Shown: positions 52,388-60,669 of the stretch, piece by piece
Numbering within the stretch: the stretch's first letter is position 1
Layout of the letters: each line of letters opens with the position of its first letter
Source of the DNA: Ardenticatenaceae bacterium
GTDB lineage: Bacteria > Chloroflexota > Anaerolineae > Promineifilales > Promineifilaceae
NCBI GenBank assembly: GCA_020634315.1
Contig: JACKBV010000008.1
Coordinates: 75,201-139,200, forward strand
Reading direction: 5' to 3'
Length of the DNA stretch: 64,000 nucleotides
Translations under genes and position numbers: made by a program
The notes under the pieces: generated by a model
What the model saw: the letters and a program-made list of their open reading frames with translations, nothing else
Database searches by the model: none
What the model was told of the DNA's origin: nothing

Positions 52388-53080
52388 TCAGGGACGCAGT
52401 TCCGGTGGCGCTTCCACCTCACTGTCCATTTCCACATACGTGCCATCAATCATGTACACCACCCATTCACAAATGTTCGTTGTCCGATCAGCGGCACGTT
52501 CCAAATTGTGCGCCACCCACTCCAACAAATTAGCACGCTCAATCTCCTGTGGGTTATGCGTCACGTAATCAATAATCTCCCGATACACCTGCTTATACAG
52601 GTTATCGACAATCGTATCATCACGCGGCACTTCGCGGGCTATATCGGCACTCCGTTCAGCAAATGCCGTCAACGCTTTGTGCAACATGCGTGCCGTCTGC
52701 TGCGCCATCTCTGGCATATTCCGCAGCAGCTCTCCAGCGGGGCCGCCGTTTTCATTCAACATCAAGGTGATTTTGCCAATCCCCTTCACATAATCGTGGA
52801 TGCGCTCCAACTCTCCCACAATTTCCAACACAGCGGCAATGGTACGCATATCACGCGCCATAGGCTGCTGCGTGGCAATCAGCGTCATCGCCCCCATTCC
52901 AATCTGGATTCGCCGCTCATTAATCGCCACATCAGCCTGAATCAGGCGGCGTGCCTGAATCACATCACGCTGACGCAGCGCATCTACTACCTTCACCAAA
53001 TTTTCTTCAACTTCACTGCCCAGGCCCAAAATTTGGTCCTGAAGCTTCCGCAATTCCTGGTCAAACCCTATTCTTGGCAT
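52388..53080 (-). CDS. phoU: Phosphate signalling/transport accessory protein PhoU
   Basis: 230 residues, usual length, two repeated three-helix PhoU domains: LVKVVDALRQRDVIQARRLIQAD (first) and KGIGKITLMLN with VDNLYKQVYREIIDYVT (second), carrying the acidic metal-binding runs. PhoU holds the phosphate sensor and PstB in check at high phosphate. Last gene of the leftward operon, 56 nt after pstB. Confidence 0.95.
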   Translation of the reverse strand: MPRIGFDQELRKLQDQILGLGSEVEENLVKVVDALRQRDVIQARRLIQADVAINERRIQIGMGAMTLIATQQPMARDMRTIAAVLEIVGELERIHDYVKGIGKITLMLNENGGPAGELLRNMPEMAQQTARMLHKALTAFAERSADIAREVPRDDTIVDNLYKQVYREIIDYVTHNPQEIERANLLEWVAHNLERAADRTTNICEWVVYMIDGTYVEMDSEVEAPPELRP

Positions 53081-53136
53081 CTTCTACTCCCATCCAACAA
53101 CTTGTAATCGATAGTCTGGCACGAACCAGTTATCAA

Positions 53137-53928
53137 TTACCCAAAGCGGCCGGTAATATATTGTTCGGTAAGCTCGTTTTGTGGATTTGTGAAGATGTCA
53201 TTCGTCTTACCAAACTCCACCAGATAACCGGCACGATCTTCGCCCATGTTAAAGAAAGCAGTAAAGTCGGAAGCGCGTGCGGCCTGCTGCATATTATGCG
53301 TTACTATCAAGATTGTATACTTTTTCTTTAGCTCCTGGATCAACTCTTCAATGCGCAAAGTGGCAATAGGATCGAGAGCAGAAGCGGGTTCATCCATGAG
53401 GATAATCTCTGGTTTCACCGCGATGGTACGCGCAATGCAAAGGCGCTGCTGCTGTCCACCAGAAAGCGAGAAGCCACTCTGATCGAGCTTATCCTTTACC
53501 TCATCCCACAGCGCGGCCTGACGCAAAGATTGCTCTACCAATTCATCCATGTTCCCCTTGAACCCATTAATACGTGCGCCCCAGGCGATGTTTTCGTAGA
53601 TGCTTTTCGGGAATGGGTTGGGTTTTTGGAAAACCATGCCTATACGCCGCCGCACCTCGACAGGATCAACGTCGTGGTCATAAATGTTTTTGCCCTGATA
53701 CAGGATTTCCCCTTCCAGGCGCGAGGTAGGAACCAGGTCGTTCATACGGTTGAAGGCGCGTAGAACGGTGCTCTTGCCACAACCAGACGGCCCAATGAGA
53801 GCGGTAATTTGGCGTGGCACAAATTTAAGCGTGACTTCTTTCACTGCGCGAAAGCTGCCATAGTAAATGTTGATGTTGTGTGCTTCAATGGCATAGTTGC
53901 CATTTGTGGAAAGTGTTGTATCGATCAT
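53137..53928 (-). CDS. pstB: Phosphate ABC transporter ATPase PstB (canonical)
   Basis: 263 residues. All ABC motifs are canonical: Walker A IGPSGCGKST, Q-loop GMVFQKPNPFP, signature LSGGQQQRL, Walker B IILMDEPASALD and H-loop VTHNMQQ. It should work as a homodimer with two competent sites, powering PstC/PstA. It starts 5 nt after pstA. It has a short insert before the end (NMGEDRAGYLVEFG). Confidence 0.97.
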   Translation of the reverse strand: MIDTTLSTNGNYAIEAHNINIYYGSFRAVKEVTLKFVPRQITALIGPSGCGKSTVLRAFNRMNDLVPTSRLEGEILYQGKNIYDHDVDPVEVRRRIGMVFQKPNPFPKSIYENIAWGARINGFKGNMDELVEQSLRQAALWDEVKDKLDQSGFSLSGGQQQRLCIARTIAVKPEIILMDEPASALDPIATLRIEELIQELKKKYTILIVTHNMQQAARASDFTAFFNMGEDRAGYLVEFGKTNDIFTNPQNELTEQYITGRFG

Positions 53929-53933
53929 GTCGC

Positions 53934-56150
53934 TTACCCCATGCGTTTGCTATATCGGTTGCGCAGCAGTACGGCCGATGCATTCAATGTCAGCAGCAGC
54001 GCCAACAAAACGATAATGGCTGCCGCAGCAATGTTGCGGAACTCATCTTGTGGCCGCGAAGTCCATTGGTAAATTTGAATCGGCAGCACCGTAAACTTAG
54101 AAAAGGGACCACTTGGGTCTACTGTAATGAATGTGGAGGCGCCAACGACGACCAACGGTGCGGTTTCGCCAATGGCGCGGGACATTGCCAAAATGACGCC
54201 GGTTAAAATGCCGGGCAGCGCATTGGGCAAGACGTGATACCAGATGGTTTGCCATTTTGTTGCCCCCAGCCCAAAGCTTGCCTGACGCAAGGAGTTGGGT
54301 ACGGCGCGAATCGCTTCTTGGGCGTTGATGATGATGATGGGCAAAATTAACAAGCCGAGTGTTAGACCGGCCGACACGATAGTACGGCCGTTTGCCGTTG
54401 TACTATCATCGACCACACTCAGCGCCGCGCCGCTGGTAAAGCCTTCCAACACACGCACAAAAATCGCCAAACCCAACATGCCATAGATAATCGAAGGGAC
54501 ACCGGCCAGGTTATTGATGTTTGTTTGCAGCAGGCGGTTGAGCCAGGTATCAGAAGCATACTCTTCCAGATAAATGGCAGCACTGACGCCAATTGGAAAC
54601 GAGAACAAGACGGTGATGCCGATCACCCACAGCGACCCTAAAACGGCCGTGCGGACACCGGCCAATTCCGGTTCGCTCGACTGCGGCCGTGTCAAAAATT
54701 GCGGCGTCAGCCAGGAGCGAAATTCAACTTCTGCATTGGGATAGGAAACGGCCGCTTCCGCCAACACAGCCCCGCGATGGAAAATAGAATCAACCAATGA
54801 CCAGGTTTGCACAGCTTGTGGCACAACCACACGCTCCAAAACAAGCTCATACACATTTTCTTGCGAACGTTCTGGCAGCGTACAACCGGCTGGCGGATCA
54901 TCACTGCTGCACACCTCGGCCCAGGTCGCTTCATCTTCAAAGACAAGCGTATTGGCAAAAAAGCGCTGGTCACGCTCCAAACGACGCCCCAAGCCCACGG
55001 AAATGTTGGCTTGCAACAAGCTCACCAAGGTCTCTTTCGACAAATCAGACAATGCCTCATCGAACACCGTTTCTGAGAAGAAATCCAGCGTGCCGCTGTC
55101 TGCACCGGGCAAATACCGTTGAATGGCGGCTTGCGGCCAGGAGGCGTTGACATCAGACCATGTTTCCGCCGAGGTGAAAATTTGTTTCAGCTCATCTCCC
55201 GTCACATTGGTGACAGAAGTATTGGCCGGGTTGACGACGATGGCGAGGGCATCGACACCGACGCGAATTTCAATGGGGGTACGGCCGTTTGCCTTACACG
55301 CTTCCAATTCCGCCTGATTAATGGGGCGGCTGGCGTTGGCAATGTCAATGCTGCCATCGACACAAAACGCCTGTAATCCGGCCGTGCTGCCAATGCTCTC
55401 AATATTGACACTTCCCTGGAACCCATCGGTGCTAAACATATCGGCGATGCGTTGTGTCAGCGGGAAAACGGTGGAGCTGCCAGCTACGGCGATAGTGCCG
55501 CTCAACCCTTCGGGGCTAAATGTCACCCAGCGTCCGGCGCTGGTGTCATAGCCATTGGCTCCCAACCAGGCAATTTGCCCGGCGTTGATGTCTTGTGCGC
55601 TGGCAGGAAAGTAACCGACATCCTCAATGACGCCGTTGACTTGTGTCAAATAATAGTTGACAAAGGCGCTGACTGCTGGATTGGCGGCCATGATGTCGGC
55701 TGTTGTGTAAATGTAGAGGGAACGAGAGAGTGGATATTCACCGGAAACGGCCGTTTCCGCCGACGGCATCACCCCATCCACAGCCACAACCTGCAACGCA
55801 TCCGCATTTTCCAGATAATACGCATATCCAAAAAAGCCGATAGCATCCGCATCGCTCATAACGCCCGCCGCCAGTTCATTATCATCCTCACTGGAAACCA
55901 CGTTACTTGCCGTCAGCATCCGCTCTTCTTCAACCGCCAATACCAGGCTTTTAGGCGCAACTTCACTTTGTACCGCCACCAGGCCAAAGGCACTGTTCAC
56001 AATGTTGTACAGCAGGGCCAAAAGCACGACAATCGCGGTGATGGTCGCCGCCAAAAAGAATGTATGCCACGCACGCCCAATACGATGTCGCTTCGTGATT
56101 TGGGCCTCCAAGGCATCCCCTTCAGGGTAAACTGATTTTTGTTGCGCCAT
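53934..56150 (-). CDS. pstA: Phosphate permease PstA with inserted, circularly permuted PstS-like domain
   Basis: 738 residues against about 280-300 in a plain PstA. TM1 is about 28-52. Then residues 86-197 match the C-terminal half of the neighbouring PstS (AIGFFGYAYYLENAD, GEYPLSRSLYIYTTADIM, DVGYFPASA), and residues 215-366 match its N-terminal half (VAGSSTVFPL, IDIANASRPI, FTSAETWSDVNASWP, DSGTLDFF): the halves are in swapped order. The phosphate-contact motifs SST, ASR and DSGT are present. A PstA spacer (367-497) precedes the permease domain (about 500-735) with EAIRAVPNSLRQASFGLGATKWQT. The insert would be extracellular, tethering a binding domain to the channel. Confidence 0.9.
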   Translation of the reverse strand: MAQQKSVYPEGDALEAQITKRHRIGRAWHTFFLAATITAIVVLLALLYNIVNSAFGLVAVQSEVAPKSLVLAVEEERMLTASNVVSSEDDNELAAGVMSDADAIGFFGYAYYLENADALQVVAVDGVMPSAETAVSGEYPLSRSLYIYTTADIMAANPAVSAFVNYYLTQVNGVIEDVGYFPASAQDINAGQIAWLGANGYDTSAGRWVTFSPEGLSGTIAVAGSSTVFPLTQRIADMFSTDGFQGSVNIESIGSTAGLQAFCVDGSIDIANASRPINQAELEACKANGRTPIEIRVGVDALAIVVNPANTSVTNVTGDELKQIFTSAETWSDVNASWPQAAIQRYLPGADSGTLDFFSETVFDEALSDLSKETLVSLLQANISVGLGRRLERDQRFFANTLVFEDEATWAEVCSSDDPPAGCTLPERSQENVYELVLERVVVPQAVQTWSLVDSIFHRGAVLAEAAVSYPNAEVEFRSWLTPQFLTRPQSSEPELAGVRTAVLGSLWVIGITVLFSFPIGVSAAIYLEEYASDTWLNRLLQTNINNLAGVPSIIYGMLGLAIFVRVLEGFTSGAALSVVDDSTTANGRTIVSAGLTLGLLILPIIIINAQEAIRAVPNSLRQASFGLGATKWQTIWYHVLPNALPGILTGVILAMSRAIGETAPLVVVGASTFITVDPSGPFSKFTVLPIQIYQWTSRPQDEFRNIAAAAIIVLLALLLTLNASAVLLRNRYSKRMG

Positions 56151-57151
56151 TATTCGTACACCTCCCGGAAGCGGGCCACAATCCGGCGACTCAGCATGTT
56201 CAAGCCCAAAGTCATGAGGAACAACAGCAGGCCAATGGCAAAAATACTGTTGTAATCAACCGAGTCATAACTTAAGTCGCCGCCGCTAATGCGCACAATG
56301 TGGCCGGTCATCGTTTCCGCAGAAGTAAATGGGTTAAATGGCGTGCTGGCAAAATCGGTGAAAATACTGCCCCACCCCGTAAAGTTACGTGGGCCAGCAC
56401 CCGCGGCAATCGCCACAATCATTGTTTCACCAACCGCGCGTGAAATCGCCACCACAAAAGCAGCGGCAATCCCCGACAAAGCCGCCGGTAACACAACTTT
56501 GAGCGATGTTTCTAGCTTCGTGGCTCCTAACCCATAAGCGGCATTGCGCAGCGACTGTGGCACAGCATGCAAAGCATCCTCGCTCATCGAACTGACGAGC
56601 GGCACAATTAAAATGCCGACCACAATCCCGGCTGATGCCGTGTTGAAAATCTGGACAACGCCATCCCCAAAAATGGTACGCAGCAGGGGTGTCATAAAGG
56701 TAAGGGCAAAATAGCCATAAACGACTGTTGGCACACCGGCCAATACCTCTAGTATCGGTTTCAAAATGTTACGCGCACGCGGCGAAGCATATTCACTCAG
56801 GTAAACGGCCGTTGCCAGACCCAGCGGCAGCGCCACCAACATAGCAATCGTACTCGTCACCAGCGTAGCAATCACCAGCGGCCAGATGCCAAACTCCGCA
56901 ATCGCTGGCTGCCAGTTCGTACCGGTGAAAAACTCAACCAGCGTCACGCCTGGAGTCTGGAAAAAAAGCAAAGCCTCTTTACCCAATTCGTACACAATGC
57001 CCAGGGTCGTCAAAATCGAAATGGCTCCGCATAAAAACAAAAAACCCTGGATTACCGTCTCGCTAAAACGCATCTTTTTCGCCAGCGAACGATTCACAGC
57101 TTCCGTATCCATTGTTGTTATCGCTTCCTTGGGGACGGCTGCATGACTCAT
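56150..57151 (-). CDS. pstC: Phosphate ABC transporter permease PstC
   Basis: 333 residues with six membrane segments. It carries LATAVYLSEYASPRARNILKP, EVLAGVPTVVYGYFAL and the ABC-coupling loop EDALHAVPQSLRNAAYGLGATKLE. It forms the membrane channel with PstA; its stop overlaps the pstA start by 1 nt (TAATG). It lies downstream of pstS across a strong hairpin. Confidence 0.96.
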   Translation of the reverse strand: MSHAAVPKEAITTMDTEAVNRSLAKKMRFSETVIQGFLFLCGAISILTTLGIVYELGKEALLFFQTPGVTLVEFFTGTNWQPAIAEFGIWPLVIATLVTSTIAMLVALPLGLATAVYLSEYASPRARNILKPILEVLAGVPTVVYGYFALTFMTPLLRTIFGDGVVQIFNTASAGIVVGILIVPLVSSMSEDALHAVPQSLRNAAYGLGATKLETSLKVVLPAALSGIAAAFVVAISRAVGETMIVAIAAGAGPRNFTGWGSIFTDFASTPFNPFTSAETMTGHIVRISGGDLSYDSVDYNSIFAIGLLLFLMTLGLNMLSRRIVARFREVYE

Positions 57152-57197
57152 GCGAATCCTCCTGCTTGCTCAAACTTCAAATTGCCTGAGAAGGGAC

Positions 57198-57225
57198 GAG
57201 GAGAGGGAAATTTATCCCTCTCCTC
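57198..57225 (-). terminator. Intercistronic stem-loop between pstS and pstC
   Basis: GAGGAGAGGGA (57198-57208) and TCCCTCTCCTC (57215-57225) form an 11-bp perfect stem with a 6-nt loop AATTTA. It sits between pstS and pstC of one operon. It may end part of the transcripts or stabilise pstS mRNA so that binding protein exceeds permease. No T run follows on the minus strand, so an attenuator or processing site is favoured. Confidence 0.6.
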
Positions 57226-57270
57226 ACTCTATCTAATTACAAACCCGACGACAGATCGTCTCCGTTTGCA

Positions 57271-59235
57271 CTAATTATTAGCATTTAACCAACCCAGCAT
57301 CGCCAGATTCAAGGCATCTTCGCTGGCCGGGAAATAACCAACTTCCACAATCTCGTCATTAACGTAAGTCAACACAAAGTTAATGAAAGCAGCTACCTGC
57401 GGTTTTTCCTGCATAATGCTGGCCGTGGTATACATGAACAGCGGGCGAGCCAACGGATAGCTGTTGTTATCCACGTTTGCTTTATTCGGTTCGACACCTT
57501 CGATAGACAGAATGTTGAGCGTGTCAGCATTCTCGGCATAGTAAGCGTAACCGAAGAAGCCGATGGCGTAGGGGCTGCCCAGAACGCCTTGCACCAACAC
57601 ATTGTCATCCTCGCTCAGTTCCAGGCTGCTGGCGGCCAGGATAGGTTCTTCATTTTCGTCGAAGATTTCTTCGACGAAGTAGTCGAACGTACCGCTGTCC
57701 GTGCCGGGGATGTAGCGCAGGATTGGCTCAGCAGGCCAGGATGGGTCAACATCGGCCCAAGTCTCGGCGGTGGAGAAGATGGCAGCCAACTGCTCGAAGG
57801 TCACGTCGGTCAGGAAATCGTTCTCGGCGCTGACAACGACAGCCAACGCATCGGTTCCTACGCGGAATTCGATGGGTTCACGGCCGATTGCCTGACAAGA
57901 TTCAACTTCACTGTCCTTAATCGCGCGGCTGGCATTGCTGATGTCTGTTTCACCAGCGACACAGAAGCGCTCGAAACCAGCACCAGAACCAATGCTGTCG
58001 ATGGTGATGTTGCCATCGAACCCTTCATCCTGGAAGCGCTCGGCCATCCGTTCTGCCAGGGGGAAGACGGTGCTGCTGCCAGCGGCCACAACATCGCCGC
58101 TCACAGCCAACGGGTCTACCGACGGCAGCATAATGCCAGCGGAGGACATCTCTGCGCCGCCACTGCTCGTCATGCCAAATGTCCAGGCAGCTTTCGCCGC
58201 ATTCAAAGCGGTCGTGCTGGCCGGGAAATAACCAACGTCTACGATTTCATCGTTCACATAGGTCAACACAAAGTTGAGGAAAGCAGCTACCTGCGGTTTT
58301 TCCTGCATGATGCTGGCCGTGGTATACATGAACAGCGGGCGGGCCAACGGATAGCTGTTGTTGTCTACGTTCTCTTTGTTAGCGGAAACGCCTTCAATCG
58401 ACAGGATGTTGAGCGTGTCAGCATTCTCGGCATAGTAAGCGTAACCGAAGAAGCCGATGGCGTAGGGGCTGCCCAGAACGCCTTGCACCAACACATTGTC
58501 ATCCTCGCTCAGTTCCAGGTTGCTGGCGGCCAGGATAGGTTCTTCATTTTCGTCGAAGATTTCTTCGACGAAGTAGTCGAACGTACCGCTGTCCGTGCCG
58601 GGGATGTAGCGCAGGATTGGCTCAGCAGGCCAGGATGGGTCAACATCGGCCCAAGTCTCGGCGGTGGAGAAGATGGCAGCCAACTGCTCGAAGGTCACGT
58701 CGGTCAGGAAATCGTTCTCGGCGCTGACAACGACAGCCAACGCATCGGTTCCTACGCGGAATTCGATGGGTTCACGGCCGATTGCCTGACAAGATTCAAC
58801 TTCGCTGTCCTTAATCGCGCGGCTGGCATTGCTGATGTCTGTTTCACCAGCGACACAGAAGCGCTCGAAACCAGCACCAGAACCAATGCTGTCGATGGTG
58901 ATGTTGCCATCGAACCCTTCATCCTGGAAGCGCTCGGCCATCCGTTCTGCCAGGGGGAAGACGGTGGAACTACCAGCAGCCACAACATCGCCGCTCACGG
59001 CCAACGGGTCTACCGCTGGTAAAGCAACAATTTCAACAGTTTCCACAACAGTTTCCGTCACGGTCTCGACAATAGTTTCTGTCACGGTCTCGACGACGGT
59101 CTCTGTTTGTGTTTCTGTCACAACACGGGTTACTTCTACTGTTTCTGTGATGACTTCTGGCTCACTGGTGCTGCCGCCACAAGCAGCGAGGGCTACAGCC
59201 ATAACCAAAAGTAGGACTAAGATGGTTTTACGCAT
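57271..59235 (-). CDS. pstS: Phosphate-binding lipoprotein with two tandem PstS domains
   Basis: 654 residues from the ATG at 59233-59235 (MRKTILVLLL), preceded by GGAGGAG; lipobox ALAAC. A Thr/Glu/Val repeat linker (TETVVETVTET) is followed by two complete binding domains, about residues 75-355 and 374-654, against one in ordinary PstS. Each has AAGSSTVFPLAERMAERF, DISNASRAIKDSE, STAETWADVDPSWP, GTDSGTFDYF and AIGFFGYAYYAEN. The DNA of about 57514-58075 and 58408-58969 is almost identical (about two or three differences seen). It should catch external phosphate and feed PstC/PstA. Confidence 0.95.
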   Translation of the reverse strand: MRKTILVLLLVMAVALAACGGSTSEPEVITETVEVTRVVTETQTETVVETVTETIVETVTETVVETVEIVALPAVDPLAVSGDVVAAGSSTVFPLAERMAERFQDEGFDGNITIDSIGSGAGFERFCVAGETDISNASRAIKDSEVESCQAIGREPIEFRVGTDALAVVVSAENDFLTDVTFEQLAAIFSTAETWADVDPSWPAEPILRYIPGTDSGTFDYFVEEIFDENEEPILAASNLELSEDDNVLVQGVLGSPYAIGFFGYAYYAENADTLNILSIEGVSANKENVDNNSYPLARPLFMYTTASIMQEKPQVAAFLNFVLTYVNDEIVDVGYFPASTTALNAAKAAWTFGMTSSGGAEMSSAGIMLPSVDPLAVSGDVVAAGSSTVFPLAERMAERFQDEGFDGNITIDSIGSGAGFERFCVAGETDISNASRAIKDSEVESCQAIGREPIEFRVGTDALAVVVSAENDFLTDVTFEQLAAIFSTAETWADVDPSWPAEPILRYIPGTDSGTFDYFVEEIFDENEEPILAASSLELSEDDNVLVQGVLGSPYAIGFFGYAYYAENADTLNILSIEGVEPNKANVDNNSYPLARPLFMYTTASIMQEKPQVAAFINFVLTYVNDEIVEVGYFPASEDALNLAMLGWLNANN

Positions 59236-59399
59236 GTTTTTCTCCTCCAAGAGATATGGATTATGGATATAAAATAAGGAGCATGCCTGCTCCACGAGAC
59301 AAAAAGAAAAGCGCGGCTTATGCCCGCGCCACCGTTTTGTCTTGTTAAACTACAGCTTGAGAGTTTAGCAGCCACTATTTAATATTTGGCGATTATTTG

Positions 59400-59439
59400 G
59401 TTAACATCTCGCTATGGTTTTGTAAACAGCGTATTAACA
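59400..59439. promoter_or_regulatory. PHO-box-like element next to the leftward operon
   Basis: GTAAACA at 59422-59428 and ATTAACA at 59433-59439 are 11 bp apart, and GTTAACA at 59400-59406 lies two 11-bp steps further left. The 7-bp unit plus 4-bp spacer is the layout bound by PhoB/PhoP-type regulators. About 165-205 nt upstream of the pstS start codon. Confidence 0.45.
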
Positions 59440-59495
59440 ATTTCGTGGCGAAATGTGGGTGAGAAGCAACGGCCGTTCCCATTCCTGCCCCCGTC

Positions 59496-59542
59496 GTTAA
59501 CAAAACGTTAACAACAAACTGTTTGTTAACAAACAGTTAAAC
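59496..59542. promoter_or_regulatory. PHO-box-like double direct repeat next to the rightward operon
   Basis: GTTAACA at 59496 and 59507, separated by AAAC, form one 11-bp-period pair. GTTAACA at 59525 and GTTAAAC at 59536 form a second. This 7+4 spacing matches Pho regulon boxes. A TAAAAT element is at 59545-59550. The rightward pstS starts at 59588. No phoR/phoB gene lies in this window. Confidence 0.6.
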
Positions 59543-59587
59543 AGTAAAATCCAAACAGAACACTTTGATTGACAATGTACAGGAACT

Positions 59588-60547
59588 ATGACTCAAAAAA
59601 TAACACACCCTCCCAGGCACTCAGGGAGCCAACAAATTTGTCCTGGTAAACTATTTCTGTTCTGGCAGCAGCTTCTCCTCCTCACCTTACTCCTCACCAT
59701 CCTCAGCGGATGTGCCCGCGCTAACGCCGACTCTGACACCACCACAACCAACAGCAATCAAATCCAAAACAAAGGGTCAGACACATTGGTAAACATTGCG
59801 CTGGCCTGGGCTGAAGCTTACCGCGAAATAAGGCCCGATGTCTCCATTGCCGTCACCGGCGGTGGGTCTGGCACCGGCATTGCCGCCCTCATCAATGGCA
59901 CGGTGGACATTGCCAATGCCTCACGCGCCATGAAAGACAATGAAATCGAAGAAGCGCGTGCCAATGGCTTTGACCCAATAGAATATGTGGTCGCCATTGA
60001 TGCCCTGGCAATTATTGTCCATCCAGACAATCCGGTGAATGAGGTAACAATTGCCCAATTGGCGGACATTTACACCGGGCGCATCACCAACTGGCAAGAA
60101 GTGGGCGGCAATGATGCCCCCATTGTGCTGCTCTCCCGTGAAACAAATTCCGGCACGCATGTCTACTTTTTAGAAGAAGTGGTCAGGCAAGGAGACGGCG
60201 ACAACGAAGACATTTTTGCCCCGCAAACCTTGTTAATGCCGTCATCGGTTGGCATTACCAGTGAACTGCGCCGCAACCCCAATGCAATTGGCTATGACGG
60301 ATTGGGCTATGTTGACCCGGAACACGAAAAGATTTTGGCTGTCGCCCAGGATGCCGACAGCCCGTATGTATTGCCATCAGCGGAAACGGCCGCTGCCGGC
60401 AGCTACCCCCTCGCCCGCAATCTGTTCATGTACACCGCCGGGGAGCCAGAGGGAGCCATTGCCGAATATCTAGACTGGATTCTTAGCCCAACCGGGCAAG
60501 AGATTGTCGCCCAACTTGGCTTTGTTCCCCTAACCGAAAGCCAATAA
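59588..60547 (+). CDS. pstS: Phosphate-binding lipoprotein PstS (single domain)
   Basis: 319 residues. Signal with lipobox LSGC (Cys 42), then one binding domain: NKGSDTLVNIALAWAEAYRE, GGGSGTGIAALINGTVDIANASRAM, RETNSGTHVYFLEEVV, AIGYDGLGYVDPEHEK, ending with a LARNLFMYTAGE stretch. It is quite unlike the tandem PstS of the other operon. First gene of the rightward pst operon. Confidence 0.95.
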   Translation: MTQKITHPPRHSGSQQICPGKLFLFWQQLLLLTLLLTILSGCARANADSDTTTTNSNQIQNKGSDTLVNIALAWAEAYREIRPDVSIAVTGGGSGTGIAALINGTVDIANASRAMKDNEIEEARANGFDPIEYVVAIDALAIIVHPDNPVNEVTIAQLADIYTGRITNWQEVGGNDAPIVLLSRETNSGTHVYFLEEVVRQGDGDNEDIFAPQTLLMPSSVGITSELRRNPNAIGYDGLGYVDPEHEKILAVAQDADSPYVLPSAETAAAGSYPLARNLFMYTAGEPEGAIAEYLDWILSPTGQEIVAQLGFVPLTESQ

Positions 60548-60577
60548 CCTTGTTGACAATCCCCCATACCTTTTTCT

Positions 60578-60647
60578 GAGGAGACAACATGCGTGGTACG
60601 CACCACCATGAATGAAAACCGTAGGTCGGATTGGCAATCCGACCTAC
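60578..60647. repeat. Dispersed repeat fragment upstream of pstC
   Basis: GGAGACAACATGCGTGGTAC and the following GCACCACCATGAATGAAAA are the reverse complement of 15466-15509, next to REP copy 3. GTAGGTCGGATT at 60621-60632 and AATCCGACCTAC at 60636-60647 form an inverted repeat also seen at 15387-15408. It lies between pstS and pstC, just ahead of the GAAGGAG ribosome site. Confidence 0.75.
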
Positions 60648-60669
60648 ATTTTCGAAGGAGCATACATTC

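Noticed and set aside
57589..59022. Long plus-strand frame opposite pstS (477 codons)
   Set aside because: It mirrors the tandem pstS domains exactly, contains no known domain and lies fully inside a well-supported gene.
59569..59574. TTGACA as a -35 box of the rightward pstS
   Set aside because: Only 14 nt from the start codon, leaving no room for a -10 and a start site.
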